Of a stretch of 64,000 nt of DNA, positions 9,993-21,276 are shown in pieces. This DNA comes from Eurosta solidaginis (Eukaryota > Arthropoda > Insecta > Diptera > Tephritidae). The translations under genes and the position numbers were made by a program. The DNA is taken from positions 129,757,689 through 129,821,688 of the forward strand of contig NC_090321.1 in assembly GCF_040869045.1 (NCBI RefSeq), read 5' to 3'. Numbering within the stretch: the first letter of the stretch is position 1; each line of letters begins with the position of its first letter. The notes under the pieces are model-generated. The model did no database searches, was not told the DNA's origin, and worked only from the letters and a program-made list of their open reading frames with translations.

Positions 9993-10730
9993 GTTTCCCA
10001 ATCAACAGTAAAGGCAGACTCATTAACTCTACCAAAATTTAATAGCAAATCAAAATTTGCATAATTCGTTTGAATGCTCATGAAGCAATAAGAACTTCTA
10101 GGACAGTGGAAATAAGCAAAATCTAATAAGAAAAAAAAATACAAAAATTTTACAACCAGCCAATAAAAAAAAAGTAATAATGAAGAAAAGTCACAAAGAG
10201 AACATATAAAAATAAATGTGAAGCGCTATATAAATTTGCAGCTTTAAGCATGTCGCGCACCTAAAATGGTAGCGTAAGAAATACATGAAACCTGATTGTA
10301 GATGATAAAATTGACTCGGACAATTACTTATCAGGCTGTACACACGTTGTACAAATGCCGCCAATCCAGAACTTGAAATTTATAAGGAAAACACATTTGT
10401 CCTGAGGGACAAATTGGTGAAAAATAATTGAATATTTACTCGAGTAGGCAAATTTAAAATAATAATTGATAACCAAGTTCTCTAACATCAAATAATTGCA
10501 TTAACCAAAGAGGTTGTGCATGTGACAATCCCGGTATAAAAATAAAAATAATTCTTCATAAAAGTCATGACGATTCTGTCTTCGTGGCCGCCGCAGAAAT
10601 CGCATGAAAAATAAGATCAAAGAAATTGCTGGAAAATATGAAAACATCGAAAATATGAAAAGACCATTTAAAGATACGGAACATTCCTGCAACCACTGTA
10701 CCTTCCGTTTACCGATTATTAATTAAACTA
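9993..10730 (+). pseudogene. Decayed coding stretches matching copy A
   Basis: VSQSTVKA near 9993 matches MSQSTVKA of copy A, and the stretch near 10290-10430 matches SNLIVDDKID with a one-base deletion. A further match, DDSVFVAAAEI near 10568, pairs with DDSVLVAAAEI near 1751 in copy A. Stops and shifts prevent any continuous product. Confidence 0.4.
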
Positions 10731-11372
10731 CTATGCTCTTCCATCAATCACAGCTCCTAAATTACTGCATATATAGTTACATATTCCATATTATAAATTT
10801 CCATAAATTAGCTACAGATTTTTTTTTTACTAAGTTTAATGTAACCCTAATGATATGAAATAACAATGAAAAGATGTTATTTAATAGAAATAAATAAAGA
10901 AATAGATATAAGTATGGGACGTTTCAGTTAGGAAACCTAGGTTTTACAGAGATCATAATTTTAGGAAAAATATTTTTACTTTAGGAAATACTAATAGGAA
11001 AATATATTTTATTCTAAAGAGAATAGAATATAGTATTATAAAATATTTTTACTGCAAAAACCTTCCTTCAAAATAGAAAATAGTAATAGGAAATATTTTT
11101 TCTTCAACCAATAGATATAGATGTAAACCAGTATAAGACATTTACTAGTAAACCCAAATAATTTGAAACAAAAAAAAACAAAATTCCAAACAATCGCACT
11201 GTAGACATTCCAATTTACTCATCAATAAAAATGTAAACGCACAACGAAAGAAAAATGCATAAATATACAGCCATGTTCGCATCAAGATTTTTAAGTGAGT
11301 CGACGCTCTTAAAGACCGGCATTTAAAACTCTGATGTGTAAAACCAAATGTCAATAACACTTGTATTAGTAT

Positions 11373-11492
11373 TGTAAGAATGGTTCCTATAAAAGGGAAA
11401 GCATTTGTTAATAAAAATCAATCATGAATCTGATGAATGCGCTGAACATTAGCGCCAGAAAAATCTATTTGTTTTAATATAACTGGCTTACA
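11373..11492 (+). repeat. LTR-like direct repeat, right copy (120 bp)
   Basis: Begins TGTAAG and ends CTTACA and closely matches 8778-8898, including the TATAAAAG and AATAAAAA motifs. No convincing purine tract or target duplication is visible at the flanks. Confidence 0.6.
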
Positions 11493-12463
11493 ATACAATT
11501 GTTTATACTTTCTTAGTTGTTCTACCCTGAAGATTTGTCGTAGTGCAATCGAAATATATCGGTTTTTGAAACGACAAAATCAAATGTGTTTTATTCATTA
11601 AGCACGGACCTACATCCAGCAAAAGTTATATATTTTAAGCAATAAAGGTCGTTTGTTAGGTTACTCTAACGTTTCTAAATATAAATTTACAAATTATACA
11701 TTGTTGCAGTGGCAAAAAGATCCTTTTTCTGATAACATAAACGTTTTGTTCGTAGTCCAAACAGAAATAAAGTTATAAGCCAATATATGAATCAACCTAT
11801 GAAAAGGAGGTTTATTTGAGGGATAGTTTGAGGGTATATTGGAAATTTTAAGTACGTGGGGACTATGTGCTCGACTAAACCTAAAATTTGCGGTACATAT
11901 CGGCAAGAGTATATTTACTGTCAAACAATGCAATTGTTATTTATATGATAATGCACCAAAATTCAATCTTTCGAAAAGCCCTCAGGGAATATTCATATAA
12001 TTTTACTGCTGAGCTTATTTTAGCTCAAAAAACAGGAATCCGAAAAAAAATTTGAGGTGGTTTGACTTCGAATTAAAACATGGTTCAGGCATCCTGTGCC
12101 TAGTTAAGCGTGATCAAAATTCCATTACTACACAGTTCACTTCTCAATGGTTAATCTGAGGACCGTGCTAGATTTAATAAATGAGAGCTAACATTTTTCT
12201 CTAAAACAATTTATTAAAAAAAGTGTACATTTCATAACTTGCACTTCGTAAACGGAAGACTAAAGAATTAAATTTGCGTATCATCAAAACATATTGGAAC
12301 ACTCAGCTATTGAAAACATTTTTTTTTTTTTTTTGATCTTTTAGGACGGATTTTATAATAAAAATGATACAGTCGAGCTCTGGAGAAATTTAGTCAAAAG
12401 ATTTTGATGTTAATAAAACTGAACTATTTTATTATGATTGTTTAGCGACCCATTAAATGTTAC
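11493..12463. repeat. Repeat R, copy 1, left part; no gene
   Basis: No coding frame. The segment 11505-11830 matches 24600-25060 (TACTTTCTTAGTTGTTCTAC, then ATATATCGGTTTTTGAAACG). The segment 11740-12110 also matches 23700-24060 in reverse orientation, so this repeat family has inverted parts. A 16-base T run lies near 12320. I do not recognise the family. Confidence 0.65.
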
Positions 12464-12731
12464 CTTTTTACTTGCTGCCTCGAGGTCATATAAGTAAAAA
12501 CAAGGTGTTTATATTTGTGCCAATATATTTCGATTACACATCGGTAATCGTCTTCAAAGACGAAATTTATTTCACATTCGAACTGTATAACGAGGAGTAT
12601 TAAATGTCTAATAGGAATGTGAAATAAATTTCGCCCTTGAAGACGATTACCGATGTGTAATCGAAATATATTGGCACAAAATATAAACACCTTGTTTTTA
12701 CTTATATGACCTCGAGCCAGCAAGTAAAAAG
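12464..12731. repeat. Long palindrome, arms about 116 bp
   Basis: The left arm 12464-12579 and right arm 12615-12731 are reverse complements with only about four differences; the spacer is 35 bp. The arms begin CTTTTTACTTGCTG and end TTTCACATTC. The structure would fold as a nearly perfect hairpin. A second copy with independently varied arms lies at 25255-25523. It may be a foldback element or the core of repeat R. Confidence 0.85.
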
Positions 12732-12902
12732 GCTGAACTATTTTAGCTTGCCGCACATATTTTCCCATAAGGTTTTTCGTTAAAACATATATTTTTATAA
12801 GGCTTTTGTGGAAATTAAAGTGTGTTTGACACTGTACTTTACCAAAGCAGACAATTAATCCTATAAATATAGAAACGTAATACCTTAAATACACTTTATT
12901 TT

Positions 12903-15900
12903 TATACTCAGTTGAGCAGAGCTCACAGAGTATATTAAGTTTGATTGGATAACGGTTGGTTGTACATATATAAAGGAATCGAGATAGATATAGACTTCCA
13001 TATATCAAAATAATCAGGATCGAAAAAAAATTTGATTGAGCCATGTCCGTCCGTCCGTCCGTCCGTCCGCCCGTTAACACGATAACTTGAGTAAATTTTG
13101 AGGTATCTTGATGAAATTTGGTATGTAGGTTCCTGAGCACTCATCTCAGATCGCTATTTAAAATGAACGATATCGGACTATAACCACGCCCACTTTTTCG
13201 ATATCGAAAATTTCGAAAAACCTAAAAAATGCGATAATTCATTGCCAAAGGTGGTTAAAGCGATGAAACTTGGTAGATGGGTTGAGGTTATGACGCAGAA
13301 TAGAAAATTAGTAAGATTTTGGACAATGGGCGTGGCACCGCCCACTTTTACAAGAAGGTAATTTAAAAGTTTTGCAAGCTGTAATTTGACAGTCGTTGAA
13401 GATATCATGATGAAATTTGGCAGGATCGTTACTACTATTACTATATATGTGCTAAATAAAAATTAGCAAAATTGGATGAAGAACACGCCCACTTTTTAAA
13501 AAAAATTTTTTTTAAATTCAAATTTTAACAAAAAATTTAATATCTTTACTGTATATAAGTAAATTAAGTCAAAATTCAACTCCAGTAGTGATATGATGCA
13601 ACAAAATACAAAAATCAAAGAAAATTTCAAAATGGGCGTGGCTCCGCCCATTTTCATTTAGTTTGTCTAGAATACTTTTAATGCTATAAGTCGAACAAAA
13701 ATTTACCAATCCTTCTCAAATTTGATAGAAGCATAGATTCTGTGACAGTAACTGTTCTCTGTGAAAATGGGCGAAATCGGTGGAAGCCACGCCCAGTTTT
13801 TATACACAGTCCACCGTCTGTCCTTCCGCTCGGCCGTTAACATAATAACTTGAGCAAAAACCGATATATCTCTACTAAACTTAGCCCACATACTTATCTG
13901 AACTCACTTTATCTTGGTATAAAAAATGGCCGAAATCCGACCATAACCACGCCCACTTTATCGATATCGAAAATTACGAAAAATGAAAAAAATGCCATAA
14001 TTCTATACCAACTACGAAAAAAGGGATGAAACATGGTAACTGGATTGGTTTATTGACGCAAAATATAACTTTGGAAAAAACTTTGTAAAATGGGTATGAC
14101 ACCTACCATATTAATTTGAAGAAAATGAAAAAGTTCTACAAGGCGAAATCAACAGCCCTTGGAATCTTGGCAGGAATACTGTTAGTGGTATTGCATATAT
14201 AAATAAATTAGCAGTACCCGACAGATGATTTTCTGGATCACCTGGTCCACATTTTGGTCGATATCGCGAGAACGCCTTCACATATACATCTAAGGGCCAG
14301 TCGCTTTTAAAACCCTCACTAATACTTTTAATTTGATATCCATATCGTACAAATACATTCTAGAGTCACCCTGGCCCACCCTAATGGCGATATCTCGAAA
14401 AGGCGTCCACCTATAGACCTAATGCCCACTCCCTCTTAAAATGCTCAGTAACATCTTTCGTTTGATACCCATATCGTACAAACATTCTAGAGTCACCCCT
14501 GGCCCACCCTAATGGCGATATTTCGAAAAGGTGTCCACCTATAGACCTAATGTCCACTCCCTCTTAAAATGCTCAGTAACACCTTTCGTTTGATACCCAT
14601 ATCGTACAAACATTCTAGAGTCACCCCTGGCCCACCCTAATGGCGATATCTCGAAAAGGCGTCCACCTATAGACCTAATGCCCACTCCCTCTTAAAATGC
14701 TCAGTAACACCTTTCGTTTGATACCCATATCGTACAAATATTCTAGAGTCACCCCTGGCCCACCCTAATGGCGATATCTCGAAAAGGCGTCCACCTATAG
14801 ACCTAATGCCCACTCCCTCTTAAAATGCTCAGTAACACCTTTCGTTTGATACCCATATCGTACAAACATTCTAGAGTCACCCCTGGCCCACCCTAATGGC
14901 GATATCTCGAAAAGGCGTCCACCTATAGACCTAATGTCCACTCCCTCTTAAAATGCTCAGTAACACCTTTCGTTTGATACCCATATCGTACAAACATTCT
15001 AGAGTCACCCCTGGCCCACCCTAATGGCGATATCTCGAAAAGGCGTCCACCTATAGACCTAATGCCCACTCCCTCTTAAAATGCTCAGTAACACCTTTCG
15101 TTTGATACCCATATCGTACAATCATTCTAGAGTCACCCCTGGCCCACCCTAAAGGCGATATCTCGAAAAGGCGTCCACCTATAGACCTAATGCCCACTCC
15201 CTCTTAAAATGCTCAGTAACACCTTTCGTTTGATACCCATATCGTACAAACATTCTAGAGTCACCCCTGGCCCACCCTAATGGCGATATCTCGAAAAGGC
15301 GTCCACCTATAGACCTAATGCCCACTCCCTCTTAAAATGCTCAGTAACACCTTTCGTTTGATACCCATATCGTACAAACATTCTAGAGTCACCCTTGGTC
15401 CACCTTTATGACGATATCTCGAAAAGGCGTCCACCTATAGAACTAAGGATTACTCCCTTTTAAAATACTCATTACCACCTTTCATTTGATACCCAAATCG
15501 TACAAAAACATTCTAGAGTCACCCCTGGCCCACCCTAATGGCGATATCTCCAAAAGGCGTCCACCTATAGACCTAATGCCCACTCCCTCTTAAAATGCTC
15601 AGTAACACCTTTCGTTTGATACCCATATCGTACAAACATTCTAGAGTCACCCTTGGTCCACCTTTATGGCGATATCTCGAAAAGGCGTCCACCTATAGAA
15701 CTAAGGATTACTCCCTTTTAAAATACTCATTACCATCTTTCATTTGATACCCATATCATACAAACACATTCTAGAGTCACCCCTGGCCCACCCTAATGGC
15801 GACATTTCGAAAAGGCGTCCACCTATAGACCTAATGCCCACTCCCTCTTAAAATGCTCAGTAACACCTTTCATTTGATTCCCATATCGTACAACTAGAGA

Positions 15901-16396
15901 CACCCCTGTTCCACCTTTATGGCGATATCTCGAAACGGCGTCCACCTATGGAACTAAGGATCACTTCTTTTCAAAATACTCATTAACAGCTTTCATTTGA
16001 TACCCATATCGTACAAACATATTCTAGAGTCACCCCTGGTCCACCTTTATGGCGATTTCTCGAAAAGGCGTGCACCTATAGAACTAAAGCCCATTCCCTT
16101 TTAAAATACTCATTATCACCTTTCATTTGATACCCATATCGTAACACATTCTAGAGTCAGCCCTGGTCCACCTTTATGGCGATATCCCTAAATGGCGTCC
16201 ATCCATAGAACTATGGCCTACTCTCTCTTAAAATACTCTTTAATACCTTCCATTTGATACACATGTCATACAACCACATTCCAGGGTTACCCTAGGTTCA
16301 TTTTCCTACATGGTGATTTTCCTTATTTTGTCTCCATAGCTCTCAACTGAGTATGTAATGTTCGGTTACACCCGAACTTAGCCTTCTTTACTTGTT
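12903..16396 (+). mobile_element. Helentron-like non-autonomous element 1 (HINE/DINE type)
   Basis: The 5' subterminal repeat ATACTCAGTTGAG (12904-12916) is matched by CTCAACTGAGTAT at 16342-16354. A (GTCC)n run lies at 13045-13074, a tandem array in the middle, and a hairpin GTTCGG-TTACAC-CCGAAC (16360-16377) about 20 bases before the end. This order matches published DINE-1/Helentron structure. Comparison with 25690-25700 gives an insertion between T and T, as Helentrons prefer. No ORF is present; the short frames inside are repeat translations. Confidence 0.75.
14230..16330. repeat. 128-bp satellite array in Helentron-like element 1
   Basis: About 16 tandem units, with the CTAGAGTCACC motif recurring at 14361, 14488, 14616, 14744, 14872 and 15000, that is every 127-128 bp. 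Units from about 14360 to 15390 are almost identical, while those at both ends are diverged. The unit contains GGCGATATCTCGAAAAGGCG and TTTGATACCCATATCGTACA. Confidence 0.9.
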
Positions 16397-16430
16397 GTTT
16401 ATGAGCCTTTAGTTATTTTCAATATATACA
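16397..16430. repeat. Sliver of repeat R between Helentron 1 and the gypsy LTR
   Basis: GTTTATGAGCCTTTAGTTAT and the following bases match 25697-25730, the end of repeat R copy 2. It ends in TACA, the last bases before the gypsy LTR in both copies. Confidence 0.7.
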
Positions 16431-16487
16431 TGTAGTAATAGATGTTTATTTAATGTTCAAAGGTTTATTTCATATTTAAGTGTTTAT

Positions 16488-18863
16488 TATACTCAGTTGA
16501 GCAGAGCTCACAGAGTATATTAACTTTGATTGGATAACGGTTGGTTGTACAGGTGTAAAGGAATCGAGATAGATATAGACTTCCATATATCAAAGTCATC
16601 AGTATCGAAAAAAAATTTGATTGAGCGATGTCCGTCCGTCCGTTAACACGATAACTTGAGTAAATTTGGAGGTATCTTGATGAAATTTGGTACGAAGGTT
16701 CCTGGGCATTTATCTCAGATCGCTACCATTCGGACCATTACTACGCCCACTTTTTCTATATCGAAAATTTCGAAAAACACAAAAAGTGCGATAATTCAAT
16801 ACCAATTATTATTATTAGTAAAATTTTGGGCAATGGTCGTGGCACCGCCCACTTTTGAAAGAAAGTAATTTAAAAGTTTTGCAAGCTGTAATTTGGCAGT
16901 CGTTGAAGATATCATGATGAAATTTGGCAGGAGCCGTTACTCCTATTACTATATATGGTTAATAAAAATTAGCAAAATCGGAGAACGACCACGCTCACTT
17001 TTAAACAAATTTTATTTAAGTCAAATTTTAACAAAAAATTTAATATCTTTACAGTATATAAGTAAATTATGTCAACATTCAACTCCAGTAATACAAAAAT
17101 AAAAGAAAATTTCAAAATGGGCAAGGCTCCGCCCTTTTTCATTTAATTTGTCTAGGATACTTTTAATCCCATAAGTCGTACAAAAATGTACCAAACCTTG
17201 TGAAATTTGGTAGAGGCTTAGATTCTAGGACGATAACTATTTTCTGTGAAAAAGGGCGAAATCGGTTGAAGCCGCGCCCAGTTTTTATACACAGTTGACC
17301 GTAGGTACTTCCGCTCGGCCGGTAACACGATAAATTGGGCAAAAGTCGATATATCTTTACTAAACTCAGCCCACGTACTTATCTAACTCACTTTGTATAG
17401 GTATAAAAAATGGCCGAAATCCGACTATGCCTACGCCCACTTTTTCGATATCGAAAATTACGAAAAATTTTAAAAATGCCATAATTCTATACCAAATACG
17501 AAAAAAAGGATGAAACGTGGTGATTGGATTGGTGGTTTATTGACGCAAAATTTAACTTTAGAAAAAAACTTTGTAAAATGGGTGTGACACCTACCATATT
17601 AAGTAGAAGTAAATGAAAAAGTCATGCAGGGCGAAAGCAAAAGCCCTTGGAATCTTGGCGGGAATACTGTCCGTGGTATTACATATATAAATAAATTAGA
17701 GGTACGCGACAGATGATGTTCTGGGTCACCCTGATCCACATTTTGATCGATATCTCGAAAACGCCTGCACTTATACAACTAAGGGCCACTCTCCTTTTAA
17801 GACCCTTATTAGTACCTTTAATTTGATACCCATATCGTACAAGCACATTATAGAGTCACCCCTGGTCCACCTTTATGTCGATATCTCGAAAATGCGTCCA
17901 CCTATAGAACTAAGGCCAACAACGTTTTAAAATACTCATTATCACCTTTCGTTTGATACCCATATTGTACAAACGCATTCTAGAGTCAACCCTGATCCAA
18001 CTTTATAACGATATCTCGAAAAGGCGTCCACCTATAGAACTAAGGCCCACTCCCTTTTAAAATACTCATTAACACCTTTCGTTTGATAACCATATCGTAG
18101 AAACAAATTCTAGAGTCAGCCCTGGCCCACCTTTATGGCGATATCTCGAAAAGGCGTCAACTTATAGTACTGAAGCCCACTCCCTTTTAAAATACTCATT
18201 AACACCTTTCATTTGATACCCATATCGTACAAAAACAATTTTAGTCTCACCCCTCGTCCACCATTATTGCGATATCTCGAAAAGGCGTCCACCCATAGAA
18301 CGAAGGCCCACTCCCTTTTAAAATACTCATCAACACCTTTCGTTTGATACCCATATTGTTCAAACGAATTCTAGAGTCACCCCTGGTCCACCTTTATGGC
18401 AATATATCGAAAAGGAATCCACCTATAGAACTAAGGCCCACTCCCTTTTAAAATACTCATTAACACCTTTCATTTGATACCCATACCGTACAAACAAATT
18501 CTAGAGTCACCCCTGGTCCACCTTTATGGCGATATTTCGAAAAGGCGTCAACTTATAGTACTGAAGCCCACTCCCTTTTAAAATACTCATTAACACCTTT
18601 CATTTGATACCCATATCGTACAAACAAATTCTAGAGTCAGCCCTGGTCCACCTTTATGGCGATATCCTTAAATGGCGTCCACCTATAGAACTATGGCCCA
18701 CTCCCTCTTAAAATACTCTTTAATACACATGTCATACAAACACATTCCAGGGTTACCCTAGTTTCATTTTCCTACATGGTGATTTTCCCTTATTTTGTCT
18801 CCATAGCTCTAAACTGAGTATGTTATGTTCGGTTACCCCAGAACTTAGCCTTCCTTACTTGTT
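16488..18863 (+). mobile_element. Helentron-like non-autonomous element 2
   Basis: Same family as element 1: subterminal repeat ATACTCAGTTGAG at 16489-16501, partner CTAAACTGAGTAT at 18809-18821 (one mismatch), two tandem GTCC near 16630, a tandem array at about 17720-18780, and a degraded hairpin GTTCGG...CAGAAC at 18827-18844. It interrupts the gypsy LTR; comparison with 25785-25805 shows the empty site, again within a T run. Its array units (about 128-130 bp) are more diverged than those of element 1. Confidence 0.75.
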
Positions 18864-18915
18864 TTTTAGTTAATATATTTAATACGCACTTAGATTTGTG
18901 TTTAAAACTATTTTT

Positions 18916-19604
18916 ACTTACTTACTTACTTAATTGGCGCTTAACCGTCTAAACGGTTATGGCCGTCCAACAAGGCACACCAGTCGCTCCTTCGCTCCGC
19001 CAACCGGCGCCAATTGGTCACACCAATGGAATTTAAATCGTTTTCCACCTGGTCCTTCCAACGGAGTGGGCGTCGCCCTCTAGCTCTGCTTCCATAGGCG
19101 GGTTCCGGTAGAAAAACTTTCTTTGCCGGAGCATCATCTTCCATTCGCATAACATGGCCTAGCCAACGCAGCCGCTGCGTTTTAATTTGCTGGACTATGT
19201 TGATGTCTGCGTATAGCTCGTACAGCTCATCATTAAATCTTCTTCTGTACTCGCCATCGCCAACGCGTAGAGTTCCATACATCTTTCGAAAAACTTTTCT
19301 CTCGAACACTCCCACAGCCGCTTCATCTGCTGTTGAGATGGTCCATGCTTCTGCCCCATATAGCAGGACGGGTACGATAAGTGACTTGTAGAGTATGATT
19401 TTCGTTCGCCGAGAGAGGACTTTACTTTTCAATTACCTACCTAGTCCAAAGTTAAATGCTGGCAAGATTGATTCTTCGCTGGATTTCAGTGCTGATGTTG
19501 TCGCTTGTGTTGATGCTGGTTCCCAAATAAACGAAGTCTTTTACTATTTCGAAATTATGGCTGCCAACAGTAGCGTGGTTGCCAAGGCGCGTATGTGCTG
19601 ACTC
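18916..19604 (-). mobile_element. LINE fragment with (TAAG)n tail in the gypsy LTR
   Basis: On the minus strand the fragment ends in repeated TAAG (plus strand ACTTACTTACTTACTT at 18916). It is 5'-truncated and flanked by TTTTTA at both ends (18910-18916 and 19605-19610), a likely short target duplication. The same family occurs at 41214-42043, where the target duplication is 13 bp. Confidence 0.8.
18941..19432 (-). pseudogene. LINE ORF2 C-terminal region
   Basis: 163 codons reading LYGAEAWTISTADEAAVGVF, then QRLRWLGHVMRM and RPLRWKDQVENDL, the C-terminal segment typical of insect LINE endonuclease/reverse transcriptase proteins often labelled craniofacial development protein 2-like. I assign it only broadly (RTE/Ingi-like groups are candidates). 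The reverse transcriptase core is absent because of 5' truncation. Confidence 0.75.
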
Positions 19605-19783
19605 TTTTTAGTGTCTATTATACTTAAGTGTTGAAGCGTGATGATTCGCGAGCTGGACAGAACTGAAACTGTTTTAAAATTGAACTTGGAAAACTGTTCT
19701 GTTGAAAAGACGCTTCGTTAAGCAGAGTTGTTTAGTTGCTATGTCAAGATTGATTTCGTCCACTGCGGTGTTCCCGCCCCACA

Positions 19784-20989
19784 TTCGGCCCTCCCGACGC
19801 TTCATTCGGCTCGAGTGATTGCTCGGGTTGAACCGAAGGCTCCCATTTTCTAATAAATTCAGCAACAGAAATTGTACGGCCGGGTCCTTCGTGGTCTCCT
19901 ATTTTTACAACCTCATACCTCCCATGCTTTTAATTTTACTGATTTTATACGAGGCTAGAAATTTCGGCTTTAACATTAATCCAGCACCGAATTGTGTTCG
20001 CTTAATGGCTACTAAATCATTTACACGGTAGCAATTCTCTTCCTTCCTGTTCTTGTTAAACGTCTTCCGATTCTCTTCTTGAATCTTGCTAATATTTGCT
20101 TCTGATTTTTTACGCATATTCTCACGCTCTTCGTCTAACTCTTGTATAGCTGCATCTTCCAGCAATTCAGCGAGCCTAGGTTCAGTATTCACTCGCATCT
20201 CGCCTCCAATTAACGGCTTAAATGGTGTAAACTTCGTGCTTCTTGGTAGAGAATTGTTTACGGTCTGCTGAACACGCTCTACCACTGACCTGGGTTTTCT
20301 GAACAAAGCTCAGACAGCACCGATATAATGATCTTATGGATGCGCTCCACTTGGCCATTTCCACGGGGTAGGCCGGTAGCAATCAAAAGGTGCTCGATAC
20401 CCTCCGCCTCGCAATACTCTTTAAACGAATTTGATGTAAATGCGGCTCCTCAATCCGTTAGAATTCGTCTTGGGTTTCCGAACACAGAAGCCTGCCTTTT
20501 GAGCCGGTCTATGTCATCATCTGCCGCAGTATTTCTGGTTGGATAAAGCCACACAAAATTAGAGAATGCGTCAACAACCACAAATATGTAACTATAGTAA
20601 TTAGTGGTCTGCTCCATTGGGCCTACGTGGTCGACATGGTAGGTACCCAAAGGTCTGTCCTGCTTATCTAATGGGGTTAAAAACCCTTCCTTTTTACCTG
20701 ACTTGCTCTCTCCTACAATACATTCCACACAGCTCCTTACAATTCTGGTGATTTTAGGGGTCGCTTGAGGAATATAATATGTTTTTTCAAGTGCGTCTTT
20801 TGTTTTTGCAATAGAAAAATTACCTTGCCTATGTGCCATCTTAATTATTTCATCCTCCATAGCCGATGGGATGACTATTAATTCCTTGATGGGATCCTTG
20901 TAGAGGATGCCATACTTAAGATAAAAATCCTCGTAGCTATCCGCCATCTGTTGCAAGACACTGATAATATTGGATTTCTTTATTGTCAA
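19784..20989 (-). pseudogene. Gypsy integrase fragment, copy 1
   Basis: The minus strand carries the integrase zinc-binding end (CVECIVGES, 'HRQGNF'), the core start TYHVDHVGP and the C-terminal part with VNDLVAIKRTQFGAGL. Breaks lie near 20310-20450 and 19930. It aligns with 26005-27130 of copy 2. Upstream of 20942 it reads MTIKKSNIISVLQQMADSYE, unlike copy 2, so a recombination or rearrangement joint lies there. Confidence 0.8.
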
Positions 20990-21025
20990 TTGCTTTGTTT
21001 GACATTTCCCAAGTGCTCTTGGTTT

Positions 21026-21276
21026 AATAACAATTATTTTTGTTTTATCGGCCTATTGATAAAGGATTCAAGGTTCGAAACGAGCTCAAGGCCAGAACAA
21101 TAATTTTTTGTAATGATTATTGTTTACTTACTATTCCAAAAACAAAATAAAATTTTTCAATTATAGAAAAATTAAAAAAGTAATAATCATTACAAGAAAT
21201 TATTGTTCTGGCCTTGAGCTCGTTTCAAACCTTGAATCCTTCATGAATAGGCCGATAAAACACAAACAATTATCAA
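21026..21276. mobile_element. Foldback MITE, arms about 95 bp
   Basis: The left arm 21026-21121 and right arm 21182-21276 are near-perfect reverse complements (GTTTTATCGGCCTATT and AATAGGCCGATAAAAC mark the outer parts; AACAATAAT the inner parts), with a 60-bp AT-rich loop. No ORF. A hairpin-type non-autonomous DNA transposon is likely. Confidence 0.75.

Larger units (their letters stand above)
8899..11372 (+). mobile_element. LTR-type element copy B, interior
   Basis: The interior between two LTR-like repeats. It begins with a primer-site-like motif, contains the decayed membrane ORF (9642) and later coding scraps, and ends in AT-rich sequence. There is no reverse transcriptase or integrase, so it is a short non-autonomous element or a deletion derivative. 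It is collinear with copy A over most of the length except for the first 700 bp, where the 72-residue ORF of copy A has no visible match. Confidence 0.6.
16431..20942 (-). mobile_element. Gypsy element, copy 1 (3' LTR and part of integrase only)
   Basis: The LTR starts at 16431 (TGTAGTAATAGATG), is interrupted by Helentron 2 (16488-18863) and a LINE (18916-19604), and ends at 19783 with CCCCACA. Integrase C-terminal coding follows on the minus strand. It matches gypsy copy 2 up to 20942, where the two sequences part abruptly. The same R sequence precedes the LTR in both copies, so this is the second half of a duplicated block rather than an independent insertion. Confidence 0.85.

Noticed and set aside
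12460..13140. 226-codon minus-strand ORF
   Set aside because: It spans the palindrome and the Helentron start, has no motif, and the related frame in the second R copy is shorter.
14230..16330. Possible CRISPR-like array
   Set aside because: Units are contiguous 128-bp satellites without variable spacers, inside a eukaryotic mobile element.
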